Below, in pieces: positions 12,848 through 27,554 of a stretch of 64,000 nt of DNA (positions are counted from its first letter, which is position 1; every line of letters begins with the position of its first letter). The translations under genes and the position numbers were made by a program. This DNA comes from Unio delphinus (lineage: Eukaryota; Mollusca; Bivalvia; Unionida; Unionidae). Below the pieces are notes generated by a model, which worked only from the letters and a program-made list of their open reading frames with translations, was not told the origin of the DNA and did no database searches. The stretch is from NCBI GenBank assembly GCA_029339505.1, contig JAQISU010000025.1, forward strand, positions 3,323,501-3,387,500, given 5' to 3'.

Positions 12848-13124
12848 GTAAGCATGCCCGTGTTTTAAGCGTGATTAATCATTAATATAAAGCTTTGAAT
12901 TTCCGTGATCTGCACGTGATAGCAAATGATCTACACGTGATAGCAGTTTTTGTTGCGTCCCCATGCATGATAGTTTCTTATTTAACCCATAAAGAAAACA
13001 TGAAGAAAATGAACATTAGTTTTTAACTAATTAATAAACACAGCGGGATATAAAGTATTGCATAGATATTTCTAGTATGATCATTTGTGCTGTTTCAGCT
13101 CGAGAGAAGGGGTTTATATATATG

Positions 13125-13222
<98 letters not shown>

Positions 13223-16200
13223 ACGGATTGGCAATATTTCCCGTCAGAAATTTCTGAAAGGCAAATCAAATTTGAAAATCTGTTAAGTCCTATTTCCTAA
13301 ATCTAAGTATACATATCTTGGGATACCATGTTAATATTCGAAATTACGAATTATAAGATATGGTAGTTGTGTTTAAAAGCATACATTTGTTTTTACAACT
13401 GTGAAGATTAATAATTTACAATTAAAATTTTATATAATTTCAATTTAAATTCAATCAATCTTTCGTAAATAGTTCATTTGTTAGACACGTTGAACATCCA
13501 TACTTGTAAACAAATACAAAACGTAATTGCTATATTTGTATTTGTAAAAGGGTTACTTGCCTATAAAACGTGTGGAGTTCTGGGCAAAGGAACAGAGAGT
13601 ATGGTTGATATTATATCCAGGAGTCGTACTGCACGGGATTCAAAGGGCGTCAACCACAGATACATAATTGGTGAGTATCTGTTCTCTTCAATATGTAATG
13701 CTCTGCACTTGTTCTAATCTTTAGTGTGGCCTATCTGCTTGGAGAAATATGGAAATGGGCGGGTATCCTGGATAACGAACATGGTGAATCTACAGTAATA
13801 TAAATAGTGAATTCGAGTAATCCTCTATTTCCGACATATTTAGTTTCATTCCATTGAGATAGTATTTTCTAAAGATGTTTACATCGACTCGTTCGAGCTG
13901 GCACTTTTTACGTCCCTGTTACCTTGTAGTACTAAGGACTTAAAACAACAACAACAATTACTAGATTGACCATTCTTGGCATGTTTGAAGACAATGTTAG
14001 GTATTCCTGGATCTTATGTATATATATGGTTATTTAATATCGTCAATAATATATACTGTTTGTGAATGCAGATTTGCTTGATAAATAAGTTTGATCTATA
14101 TAGTTAACTTACGTGGTCAATCGATGTTTAGGATTTAACTACAAATATGAAGATATAAACTTATTTCTACTTTAGTGCGATCAAGGGTTGAAGTAACAGG
14201 CTTTAGACTTACCACTGCAGGCATGATGTTCTAGCGATTTTAAAATTAGACTTGTAGACGATCTTACAGAAAACTCAATAAACAGTATAAAGTTCACTCT
14301 GTAACTTTATCATACAGATGATATTTAAAAACTGCAATATCAACATTATATTTGAATCTTGGTTACCGCTCCGGTGGTCTAGTGGTTAGAGCGTCCGCAT
14401 CGGATTGCGGATGTCGTGGGTTCGTTCCCCGACTTTGTCATACCAAAGACATAAAATAGGTAAAGCAGCTGACTCGCTAGGCGCTCAGCATTTAGAAGTT
14501 AGTGTTATGACTTGTCGGCCTGGTGTCGGGATAATGTGTTTGGGTGGGTCATCATGCTACATGTATGTAGCATGATGCGAAAGTGCTAGATATTACAATA
14601 AACTGCCACACTGCAGACAACGTAGCAACATGACTGAAAATGTGCAAAGTTATGTTAAAAATACAAAGCACACGTACAAGCATTTTGGTAAAAAGAGTGA
14701 GGCTTCACAGCTAATGGATTCTGTGTTTAGACGGGAAATTTACAGTTTTGTTTCAGTGTCTGTTTCAGTTTAGGGTAAGGAAGATTTTACGTGAGAGGAT
14801 AATGGCATAGCCAATATGCAGGATTTAAATAGAACAGTATGCCCAATAATATTAGACTGTCTTTGTTCACGTCATTCTAAAGAAAGATTAGTTGTATTAA
14901 GTGAATGAGTACATAGTACTGATGATTATACTTTCTCCATGGGGTTTAACATATTTCGTTCTTAGCATGCGTGAATCAGCAAATCAAATGTACACGAGGA
15001 TAGTGGAAAACAAACAAACCATCGACCCCAACAAAGCCAAACATGAAACAGAAAAAACACAAAAAATAAAAACAGTGGCCTTCCAATAAAGAATATAGTT
15101 GCACGTTATTTTAAACAATTCATTTAATACATTTTTAGACATTCGTCCAAATTCAGACATCTTTGTTATGATACTTATTCAAGTACATCATATAATTTAC
15201 TTGTTTGATTGGGCATGTCAGTCAAGTCAAACGCCATTTTGCGGATTTATGTATACATTTGGCGTTTCAGCAGATAACATAATTTACTATAGACGAGCAA
15301 AAAGGGGATTAATTATTAATATAAATTAAGGGGACTAATATATTGATCACATATTTATCCAAAGATCACAATTACGTTTTTTGAAATGCGTTCAAGTCCT
15401 TGTGGTGCATAATTATCAGACATTTTGTTGTGAATTGAAACGATAACATATATTGTTTATTTATGTCATGTTCATTGTGTCCTTTTTAATTAAACAGTAT
15501 TATTCCTGCCAGTATTGTCTACTCCTGAGCCTGATAAAACAACTTTCCAAATGTGGCTTTTATCTTTATTATTGTTTATAAAATGCCTCTCCGTTAGAGA
15601 ATTCAAAGTACGAGTGGTCTCTACTCTCTCCGATATACTCCAGCAAGAGATGGGTGTGCCCCGGGATAGTATTCTTTCTGTGACGTTATTTAATATCAAA
15701 ATCAATAGCATCACCGAGTGTTTTGCTCCCGGTGTGGAGTGTTCATTATATGTATACGATTGTTTTATTTGTTATCGATCAAAGCATATGCTTACAATGT
15801 AACGGCAACTGCATGAAAATATCAAGACGATCCAAAATGGGCCAGTAATAACGGTTTCAAATTGTCAATATCGCAAACAGTATGTATGCATTTCTGTCAG
15901 TTGCGTAGACATCATGATAACCATAAACTCAAGCTGGACGAAAATCTGATTGCAGTTGTTGAGGAAACAAAGATTTTGAATCTTATCTTCCACAGAAAAC
16001 TGACTTTTATTCAACACATCAAGAATTTGAAATCTAAATGCTTAATAACTTTAAATCTACTTAAAGAAATTGCTCACACTGACAAGGGTGCTGATAAAAA
16101 CGTCATTCTCAATTTATATAGAGCATATATCCGCTCCAAACTAGACTATGGATGCATTGTTTATGATTCAACTAGGACGTCATATTTGAAACTGCTTGAT

Positions 16201-18758
16201 CCAATTTATCATCAGAGAATAATACTCGCTCTGGGAGTATTTCAGACATCTCCATGTGAAGGACTTTTCGTGGAAGCGAATGATCCACCTTTATCGCATC
16301 GCCGAGAAATTCTTTCTGCCCAGTAGGCTCTCAAATTAAGATCAAAGCCTCTGAACTCTGATTATTAGGCTATTTTTCAACCAAAATACAAAACTTTATA
16401 TGAAGATAACCCAAATGCCATACTTTCATTTGACATCAGAACATCATCCAGCCTTGAAAATATCAAAATTAATCTCTCTACAGTTCAGAAAACGTTTGTC
16501 TCGAAAATACCACCTTGGCTCCCTAAGCAACCCAAAGTGATTTTTACGTTATACGATGGAAATAGATCTGAGATGAACCCTGTCATCTTCCAGAATTCCT
16601 ATCAGGAATTCCTCAACGATTTTACAAAGTACACTAAACTTTATACTGATGGATCAAAAGTTGATGAAAAAGCTGCTGAAGTCTTCGTTAGTGGCAAACA
16701 CATAACCACAGTGCGTTTGCCAAATGATGCTTTCATTTTTTTCAGCCGATATCATTGCAATAGATCTTGGTCTGAAATTTATCGAACAGAAATGTAGTTT
16801 AAATAGCATTTTCTTCAGTGACTCACTGTCCATGCTTCAGTCACTACACACTAAAAAAAACTAGAGAATTGGTTATTAACCAATCTCTTCGTCAAAAATA
16901 CGGAGCTTAGTAGCTACTACAATAGAGTATACTGATGGTTACCTGGCGATATTGGTATTAAAAGTAATGAAGAAAACGATCGCGCTGCTTTGATGGCTCT
17001 ATACCAATAACCATCAGATTTTAAATTACTGCTTACTGATTTTAAAACTGATCTCAAAAAGTACCTACACCAGAAGTGGCAGGCATCTAGGGATAACGAA
17101 GTGAATAACAAACTTTATGCCATCAAACCAACCCTGGAAAAATTGAGTCCGTCCTCCAGAACCCTCCGTAGGGAGGAGGTAGTCATTGCAAGAATCAGAA
17201 TTGGTCACACATACATTACCCACTCCCACATACTAAAAGGTGAAGATCCACCATAATGCGTTTCTTGCAATGAACCATTCACTGTTAAACACTTTATGAC
17301 CGATTGTTCCGACGTGCAACCTACGCGTGATAAGTACTATAATGTACATGGCATGAAGGAACATTTTGGTACTATACATATCTCTTGTATTTTAGATTTC
17401 CTGAAGGAACTAAATCTTTATTTTTACTGTTACCATCATCTTACCTATTGTATTTCTCTAAAAAACATACGTGTCCTCATGCTCCGTTAACAATCGATCA
17501 AACAAACAAAGGTACACAATTGAAAACTGTAGAATCCATTCTTAGTCTCCTCGTCAAAACACAGAGCTTAGTACTTCCTACAATATAGTATATTGATGGT
17601 TACCTAGTCATATTCGTATCAGAGGTAATGAAGAAGCAGACCGCGCTGCTAAGATGGCTCTATCCCAAGAAACATCGGATTTCAAATTACCGTTTATTGA
17701 TTTTAAACCTTGTATCGAAAGGTACCTACGTCAGAAGTGGCAGACGTCATGGGATGATGCAGTCAACAACAAACCTCATGCCATCAAACCAACCCTGGGT
17801 GAATGGACTCCTTCTTACAGAACTATCCGTAGGTAGGAGACTGTCATTGCAAGAATCAGAATCGGTCATTCACACAGAAGCCACTCCCACGTACTAAAAG
17901 GTCAAGAGTCACCAGAGTGCGTCTCTTGCAATGAACCATTCACTGTTAAACACTTTATGACCGAGTGTTTCGACCTGCAACCTACACATGATAAGTACTA
18001 TATGGTACATGACAGGAAGGAACTTTTTGATACTATATCTATCAATTTTAATTTAGATTTCCTGAATGAAGTAAATCTTTTTTTAAACATTAACTTGTAT
18101 GTCATCACCTAGTGCATTTTTATCTAATGCACATTCCGCTCATTATTTTTCACCATCTTTTCATCAATATACACCATTTATATTTCCCGTTGATTGGGAA
18201 GCTTCATATTTTATTGTTACCAATAACTTATCATTTTATATTGAACTATTTAGTTTTTTTTATATCGCTGATCGATATTAAACCTTTAGTATTTTTAACC
18301 ATATATAAATACAACCTACTGTATGGCGCTAAATAGCCTAAAAGTGCTGGTGCGCCGTTAAAAATCAATCAATCAATCAATCGATCACTCTACATCTAAA
18401 GAAAAATGTGAATCCCCAATGAGCCGTTGCAAGGTATTAATTCTAAGCAATCTTGTTTACTACCTTTATTCGGCTTTACGTCTTAGCCAATGCATGATAA
18501 ACCAAACAAATGGGGATTAGTATATGTAGAGGTAGTAACATCTTTATAACAAATACACTGACTTTTGAAAATTATGTATCTATACTTAGGAAGAATATCA
18601 TATTTAACTTTCTTAAACCATGGCGCTTATAATATAAACTTCTATTGTATTTTGCATTATGAGACGGTGGCCTTAAATACTAATCAAAGTATGATGATTA
18701 TCATTATTTTTTTTCTTAGTATTAATATTAATAATATTGTTGTTATTATTGTATTATA

Positions 18759-18812
<54 letters not shown>

Positions 18813-21800
18813 ATGGTAGAACAAAATCATATAAGTAATCGTTATATTCTATATATATATAACTACTATACCTGGTACAATAACTTAATGTCGATGAAAA
18901 ATTCGTAATGTAAGTCATTTACAACGCAACTTTGTGCAGATTGAAAAGAAGCACTTGAGATTGTAAAATCACTTTCATGGTTGGGATATTGTATATTCAA
19001 ATTTTCCTGTTTATAATTGCAGAATTTCGAATTGATTAATAGTGACGAAGGTCAAAATCTGTTTTAAACATCCTCTGGAATATGAGCTCCTTTGACTTTA
19101 ATTCGAGTTTAATTATTTGATATTGAATAATATGGCATGATTAATGCAGCCACCGAACAGTTATACACATTTTGTGGAACAGAACTGTACCGTGGCTGAC
19201 TTGGGAGATCTCGCTTAAGTGCTGAACACAGTTTGGAGGTGACATCATGAAATAAGATACATACACTAATGGCGCATGCAGTCAAATAGAGGTGATAGCC
19301 GTAACCCAACAAGACTGATGCCTATACTATTGATCTAGTATGAATTAACCTATATAGCTCCAGTAAGCTAAATGAAGTTATGGTTAGGACGAGTGTTCAT
19401 AGACTTGATCAGAATATTAATGTACTTATAGACCCTAATACAAGTTATATAAATACCTTTAATGACGCTAAAAAAAGGGAATGAATCTGTTGCGCCGTTT
19501 CGGTTCTCAATGACCTTGACAACCACATGAAAATAGTACCATTCTTTGTCATAATTTATCGACCGAAAAATCAAAAATGAGACACAACAGATTGCTATAG
19601 TCATATTGGAAGCAATGTACGGATGGGTAGAAATAGCATTATTGTTTGTGGATAGTGAGAGAGAGGAAGAGATTAATATATTGACTGCTTGATATCTTTG
19701 TTTATTCAGTGTTACGAAGAGTACAAATAGTACAAATGTATACCGAATAAACAGCCGTGAACGTACCAGTAATTTTATAAAGAGAACGGCCAATATCAGA
19801 CATAATACCAATCGTACCACAAATGTATAAGACATGGACACCGACATTGAAATCACTATGCAAATAGGATCACCAGCTTATTATTAATTTTCATTAATGG
19901 TACCTTTTTATAAAAACATGTGCCCCGCATTCGTCAATATTATGGAATCAATAACTATGTCACTTCTATTTAAAGAAAAAGGGACATTTATGTAGTTTCA
20001 TAACAAAATCTATGTTACATTTTTGTTTCATTGGTCACCCAGTTTGTCTTCTCTTTTATACTACTTTATATAATAGGCATCACTATTTTATCGATAGATT
20101 AAAATTTTAGTGTCAATCTAAAAACAAATTTATTCCAGGAGTAATCGGTCCTGAATTAAACTCTGAAGCGGAAGTAGTATCCTACGGAATAAGCTCTTTA
20201 GATCCTGATGATCGGCTTCTTCAAATCGGATTCTCCACTACAGCAGGTGTTTTAGGCGATTCAAGTCTTTATCCTAACTTCTATCGAGTCATTCCGAATG
20301 ACAGAATAGAAGTCAAGGTAAGCAAAGTAATAATGTAAATAAGTCAATATTGTAGATTTAACAGATGCGGAATGAAAGTAAATCTAATGCCCCAAACGAT
20401 TTGTCAGTTAAAGTTTTACCATAATGATTCATGCCTCATATTCTCACACGGATGAACACACTGAGATTAGATGTCTACTTTCGGAGATAATGGGCTCGGC
20501 TAAAAAGTCTACAGTAAAAGATGTTGTACTCTACGTGTTCTAGGAATGATTTGTCGGATTGAAGACAATTTTGTCGTGGATCGTATTTGCGTTTTAGCGC
20601 ATATGATTATACATGTACACGTCCGAAGTCTGTACTTGTGATGCTCTACTTCGACGGGTGTAAAGCCTTGATACCTGTTAGCGACGAAGATGACGCTGTT
20701 GTTGTCGGTTCTATTTCCTCACAGCGATTAATGGTCCACTAGCTTCTAAGTATTAGGATATCCAAAGCGATCGTGGCATGGTAAACTCTGAAATGCGTGG
20801 ACAAGTAAATATACTTCATAGAGTGCCAGCCATGGGGTCTCGTATTTGCTGTTTTGTTCTGCCAGTCGATGTTGATGTCTCTGTAAACTTCGTGCCTCAG
20901 GTAGACGTATGCTCCTACGATGATAGCCCCCTCCACTAGGTTAGGAGCGACAGTGGATATATAATTTGACACAAGGATCTTTCACGCCTGATGGATGACT
21001 CAGAAGCGGTAAACGCTTTGTGTCCTGTAATACAGTAAGGCTGCCATAAATGGATATTGAGCACTGATACGTGGTTGCTCACAACAGGGCAGATAGTATC
21101 CATTGATTTGGCGATATGCGTTCTCTCCTCCTCGCTTTAGTGGAATGCCGTGCCCGGATGGTATTTACTATTGACGTGGGTCTTATGTGGCGATACCATT
21201 TAAACCATGAATGCTGTACTGACAGCTAGAGCAAAAGATTGGACTGCTTCCTGTAAAACGATGAAATCTTGGGGGGGGGGGGAGGCGTGGAGTAAACGCA
21301 GGCATTGTTAATACATCATATGGCAGGTTTCCATAAACATATTATTAAAGGTATTTCCCCAACGTGTGTCCACCAACGTTGAAATCACCGAGGTTGTGTA
21401 CTCAGATTGCTGCTAAAGTGCGACCACGATCAGGAAAACCTAACAGGGCTCAATTATTAGTCTACTTATAACATTTATATCTCACCCGGCCAGAAGACTT
21501 TTGTTGTGACAAACGCAAACTAGACCATTTAGCATAAGACGAACGTGTCTTGCTTCGACTCACTGGGGACACAAAAATGATTTATTTTTAAAGCAGTCAT
21601 AAAAAGTGTACTTTATCAAAAGTATTCAAGAAATCTTCAAATCAATTCGCAATAAAAAAAGAACATTACAGTTGCAAGATAAACTTTGTTATTTTAAATA
21701 ATTTAAGCCTATAAAAATACTTAATTTTTTAAAGTATTCAAACTTCGAAACAATGAATAGGCTTATTCTTCAATGCTATGTATTGTACTTGTCGAAGACG

Positions 21801-22565
21801 TCGAGGTATTATTCGTACATAAACCTATCCTTGCAACGCTTCGACTGTATATTTTGCATGTTAAGGGTGCAATAAAATTATAAGTACTATACTTATCAAA
21901 CTTTATATTTGTATATATATATATATATATATATAGTGAAACGCCGAGCAGTGTTTTACAATGAATTTGCAAATTGGATTACTGTCGCTCGTGGACTTAA
22001 AATTGTCGTGATAACATACCCTATCGGTTTCAATACGGTAGGTTAGTGCAATGCTGTTGCATTTTGGCACGATGTGACAAGTAATTATTCCCACTTACAC
22101 AGTATTTAAATCATCTAGGTAAACGGCTCTGTGAAAAACGGTCGCACCAAAACGGTCGTGTCAAAACGGCGGCGCCAAAAAGTCACGTATCGTTGGTGTT
22201 TGGGTGGTTGCGACCTTGGTTGCAGCCTTCGTGCGCTTCAGTTGGAGGGTGTGTTACTTTTATGCGGCTATTTCACTGCCCGAGTAATGAATGGTCTGCG
22301 TGTAAAGGCGCAACAGCACAACCAGGCTCGCGTCGTCTATGAGGGAAGGCTGTACACGAACTCGGTCTCACATACTCTCATGTATGACTTCATCATCGAG
22401 GACTAAATCTCCTTGGTTTTGGACGTGATGTAAATTTGACGACAATGAAGAACCGCAAATGTCACGGTTGCCTCAGCGTTTGCGACAAAATGAGTCGCCT
22501 GCCCAGCAATCAATCTGACACTCGATCCTTACTCAGGAACCATTTAGCCCAGTGTGCAGTGTGGT

Positions 22566-22664
<99 letters not shown>

Positions 22665-25600
22665 ATGTATGTATGCAATGTAAATATCGCTCCTCATTTC
22701 ATCTGTACTCACCAACATACACCATTTATATCTCCCGTTGATTGGGAAGCTTCATATTTTTCTGTTACCAATATCTTACCATTTTACTATGAACAATTTA
22801 GTTTTTGATTTCGCTGGTCGATATTAAACTATTTAGCATGTACGTATGTATGTATGTATGTATGTATGTATGTATGTATGTATGGATGATTGCCTGCGTA
22901 CAGGTGAACAATTCTATACCATAATGTGGGTCGAGACCATACCATTAACTGAGAGATTTAGAACATCACAAGTGACTGAAATTATGTATTACATACCTGG
23001 TTGTTTCGACAGTTAGATAATACTTTCTCTTCTGGAATTAAAACATTCAAGATTACTATTGATACGTTTTCTATTGCAGGTTATGGCAAAGGCTTTTGAA
23101 AAGCTCGGATGGACCAGATTCGCCATAGTTCATGAATCTAGCAAGTATGCTAAAGAGAGTGCTTATGCTTTGAAAAAAGCGGTTGATGAGATAGGAATAT
23201 GTGTGTCCTACTTCAATGTACTAAATATTACTTCTTCCGGAGATATTAATGTGAATGAAATATCGACTGTAATAGAAGACATAGTAATTAGATCTAGTCC
23301 ACTTATTAATGGTGTTGTTTTCTTTGGTACAGCAAATACAGCACAACTGATTATGATCCAGACGAATTCAAAACCTATTTCGTCACTTCCTATATTCTTC
23401 ATGTCTGAAGGCATTGAACTTAATACAAAAGTGTTTTATGACGGAAACGTCTTGATATGGAAAGCTCTAGGTTCCTATGCCGTCAGCTGGCCATTCAAGA
23501 AGGTTACCGAGTTTCATACGTACTGGACCAGTCTCTTTCGAAATACGAGCAAGCTTCTTGAGAAGTCGCAGTCTAATCCATGGCTTTTAGATGCGTTTGA
23601 AAAGGTATCCAATTGCAGACCATCTTCCGTAAAGTTGTGCACCGGATTAACAGATATTCAGATAGCAAATGCCTCCATTATGTATTCTGTCTATACACGT
23701 TATGCCTTGTTAGCGGCCCATGCAATGTCACGAACTCTATTCTCTGTTGTAAAATCAAGTTGCGACGGTAACGAACAGATCTGTCATACTTTTCTGGATT
23801 CATTTAAACCAAAGATGATGTCGGAGCGATTGGAATCCATAACGTTCGATACAGGAAAAGATTTTGGATGGAGAGTTCCCTCCTTATCTGACCAATTTGC
23901 CTTCAACAATTCAAGAGAGGTTGTCTTCCTCAATGATACTCCAATATTCGAGTTGTATAACTTCCAAAAAAGAAACAAGACCAGTAATATCGTCGACTTT
24001 GAAAAGGTATACACCGATTGTTTAAACTATTCATCCACATCTTACTCTATACATTCAAAATATATTACAATTTTCTTTTGTGCAGTTTTTCACGCGTAGA
24101 TCTTTGAACTTTCCAGACAAAACTGAAGTTTTTAAAAAAAAAACATTTAATAAGGTCAGTCTGGTAGGTTATACAATATCTTCAAAAGAGGCTTTGGTGT
24201 AGTGTATACGTATCGTCAATAGTTATGTATATATGGAACGTTTGTGAATTATTTCTCAACAAATACAGATGGATGATTTGGAGGTCAATACTTATCTTAT
24301 GGTCTTAAATTGAGAGATAAATTTGGATTATTTATCAAGCATATAGATTAAAGTTATTTGATGAAGCATATTTGCGAATTTTAACAGATGAAGCCCGAGC
24401 TATACGTGTCACGTGTCTGAGAATGGCATATGCAAATAATGGTCCATATGTGAACATATGTTAACATTAGGCGTTTAGGCGTATTGCGACGTCCATAGCC
24501 TTACAATCTCGACATATCATATAGCTTTTTCAAATCCCATGTCATAGTCAAATATAACTTTAAAGGAGATAAAAAGTTAAATATGTAACTTATTTTAGCC
24601 TGTGATATACCAATACCCCAACAAAATTTTCTTATGTACACTTGAGTCCGAATGTATAATCAGATATACACGTAATGAACAAGAAAAGACAGAAAAATAG
24701 CATTGGTTACTGGACCAATCATTACCCAGCAGTAATATTTATGTTTCCAGTATTGATTTATATCTCTGTTGAATGGAAATGAAAAACCATGTACATAGAT
24801 CGATCTTAAATACCCTAGCTAAATAATTACAATGATTTGCATACCAAAGAAGTTGAGATTTATATGTAGAGATCAAAGCAGGATGCGTCGAGATACGAGT
24901 TGTAAAAAAAATAATTTGAATTTACCTTGCTAATGCTATGTATGTTATGACTCTGTAAACACAAAACAATCCCTTTTAACAATAACTGTTTATAGTTTTT
25001 TTCAGATTGCAAAACCATTCAGACTGCAGAACAAATTACCTCTTTTTATGTATTACGTATGTAGTTAATAGACTACTATTTCATGGCGATGTTAAAGGTC
25101 AGTTTTATAAGGTTCATTATCAGAAATCAGCCAATATTTTCAGACGTTTTGTGTACGATTGTGTTTAGATTTATCTTCCGTGAACACACATGTGACTGCA
25201 ATATCTTGTCTAAACAGGTTCATTGTAATACATTGTAATACCGTATCGAATAGTTTGTTGTCTTTCCTAATTTTCACGCCCAAGTTGTGGTGATTCAACA
25301 ATTCGAAAGCTGAATAATTTCAGACGTTTCGTATACGATTGTGTTTAGATTTACCTTCCGTGAACACACATATTACTGCAATATCTTGTCTAAACAGGTT
25401 CATTGTAATACCGTATCGGTTTGGCATTTTAGTGAATTGCTCATCAAACATTAGTCGCTCAGAAGTAGACAAAATGTTTTTAATAAGATTTAATATATTG
25501 GAAAGTTAAACAGTCAAGTTATATTGAAAAAATAAAACAAAGACAAGACACGTGCCTTGCAAATGTGTAAGTGGATGGTTTATATAAAAACTTATCTTTC

Positions 25601-27434
25601 TAATGCATAATTAGAATTGAAAGGACACAATACATCTATTTTCTTCAAAATTGTTTATTTCCTATCGTAGATTACGGTATGTTCCTTTAATGTTGGCAGG
25701 TTGGTACATTTAAGGACGGAGATCTGAATCTGAAGACAGAAACAATTCGAGATTACGACAAGGATCAGAAAGAACTTGTCTGGCCTAACATACGTAGAGC
25801 TGAATGTCTAAATGGCTCTACTTGCAGAGAATGTATAGGACCAGATATACCAGACCTTATGATACACATATCGGGAGATCTTTACGTGGTTGCAATAGTG
25901 CCAGTACATGATAAAAATGGTGCTTTAGGTTGCAACGGAATAAGAGTGAACAATGGTTATCAGTTAGTAGAAGCATTTAAGTATGCTTTGGACAAGTTCA
26001 ATATTGGTGGTGAATACTCATCTAGTTTTGGACACAACATCCGTATTGGTTTAATTGTCCTAAATTCCTGCAGCAGTGATCTTGTTGTTAAAAGAAAAAT
26101 TCTTGAAATCCATTCAAAGGGTGTTACTAATGGACCAAACACAATCGCTATAAACAAACGCGTTATTGGCTACGTAGGGGCACTTGGAAGTTCAGTAAGC
26201 ATTGCGTCTGCTCAGGTCTTAACTCAGCTGGGATATGTGCAAGTATGTTATGGGTCTACGAGCTCACATCTGAGTAGTAGAAATGATTTTCCGTATTTCA
26301 TGCGAGTGGTTACACCCGATAACAAACAAGCCGATGTCATGGTGGAGCTTATAAAACAATTGAACTCAGAGTATGTACAGCTCATCTACAGTGAGGAAGC
26401 ATACGGTATTGGTGGGAGAGACTCGTTGCTGGCAGCGACTAAAAGAAAAAAAATTTGCATTGTTCATCCCCCTATAAGCTTAAAAGATTCTATCGATGAA
26501 AACTTCTCAGGATTTTATGAAAGACTACGGCAAAATCCTCAGGCAAAAATTGTAATTGTTTTCTTGCGAACAAATTTGGCAGTTTTATTAATGAGCACGC
26601 TTTCGTCCCAGATGAAGAAAGGGGAATTCATTTTCATTGGGTCAGAAGCTTGGGGTAAAAACGTAGATATAGTCAAGAAAGGTAACCCAGCTAATTTAAT
26701 TGGCTCGTTCACAGTAGCATTGGAAACGACAAATAAAGAAGTACTCGTGAATAATATTAAAGGTTTGTTTCCAGAGAGAAATGGAAGCACACCGTGGATG
26801 CAAGCTTACCTTGAAAATAAGCTTTCTTGTTACTTTAACTGGAGCTATAACAGAGTCCGAACGACCCAATGCACACAAGATAAAATAAAAGAGTTGTGGC
26901 CAGATGGCTATGTCATGTTTGCTGCCAATGCGGTAATATCCTTGCTTATTGGGGCCGGTAAATTGTTCTCATCGAAATGCTCATTATGGACTGGAGAATT
27001 GTGCGACAACTATATATCTAATCCAAGTGGCTTAGTTCAGGAAATAAAAAATGTTACACTAGATTTGCAAGGAACAGGAATACCAGTTAAAGTCTTTGAT
27101 TCAAATGGAGATGGAAATATTGGGTACACAATTTATAACATTCAACAGAACGATGCGGGCATAACTTATGTAAACGTGAGTCCTTTTCTTCAGTATATCT
27201 TGAAAATAATATATTTAATTTGATATAATCGTTTGCTAGCGGACACTATAACGATATTTGCATTGTCGTTTTATTGAATGAGTCATACAATTAAGTTACA
27301 GTAAAACATTTTAGCACTAAAGAAATGCAGTCAAACTGATGTACACTAAACAAATGCGGTAAACTTATTCAAACTGTTAAAATGCAGTAAGTCTGCGTTA
27401 GTCTGCGTAAGTCTGCATACACTTCGAAACGCTA

Positions 27435-27511
<77 letters not shown>

Positions 27512-27515
27512 ACAT

Positions 27516-27554
<39 letters not shown>

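Larger units (their letters stand above)
20318..23079. other. Receptor intron 3
   Basis: Holds a poly-G run (~21271-21281), short (TA)n at 21912-21934, a long (TA)n at 22568-22656, a LINE 3' scrap and a (TATG)n run. The GC-richer block 20600-21200 is distinct in base composition, but I recognise no coding family on either strand. Confidence 0.6.

Noticed and set aside
13031..13300. YIYIYI-rich ORFs on both strands (also 21763, 22436-22808, 27346)
   Set aside because: They are translations of (TA)n microsatellites.
19368..19856. 162-codon - strand ORF in receptor intron 2
   Set aside because: Hydrophobic, low-information translation of AT-rich DNA; no splice context or recognised motif.
20739..20972. 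77-codon - strand ORF in the GC-richer block
   Set aside because: Looks somewhat protein-like, but neither flank continues and I cannot name a family; left as non-coding.
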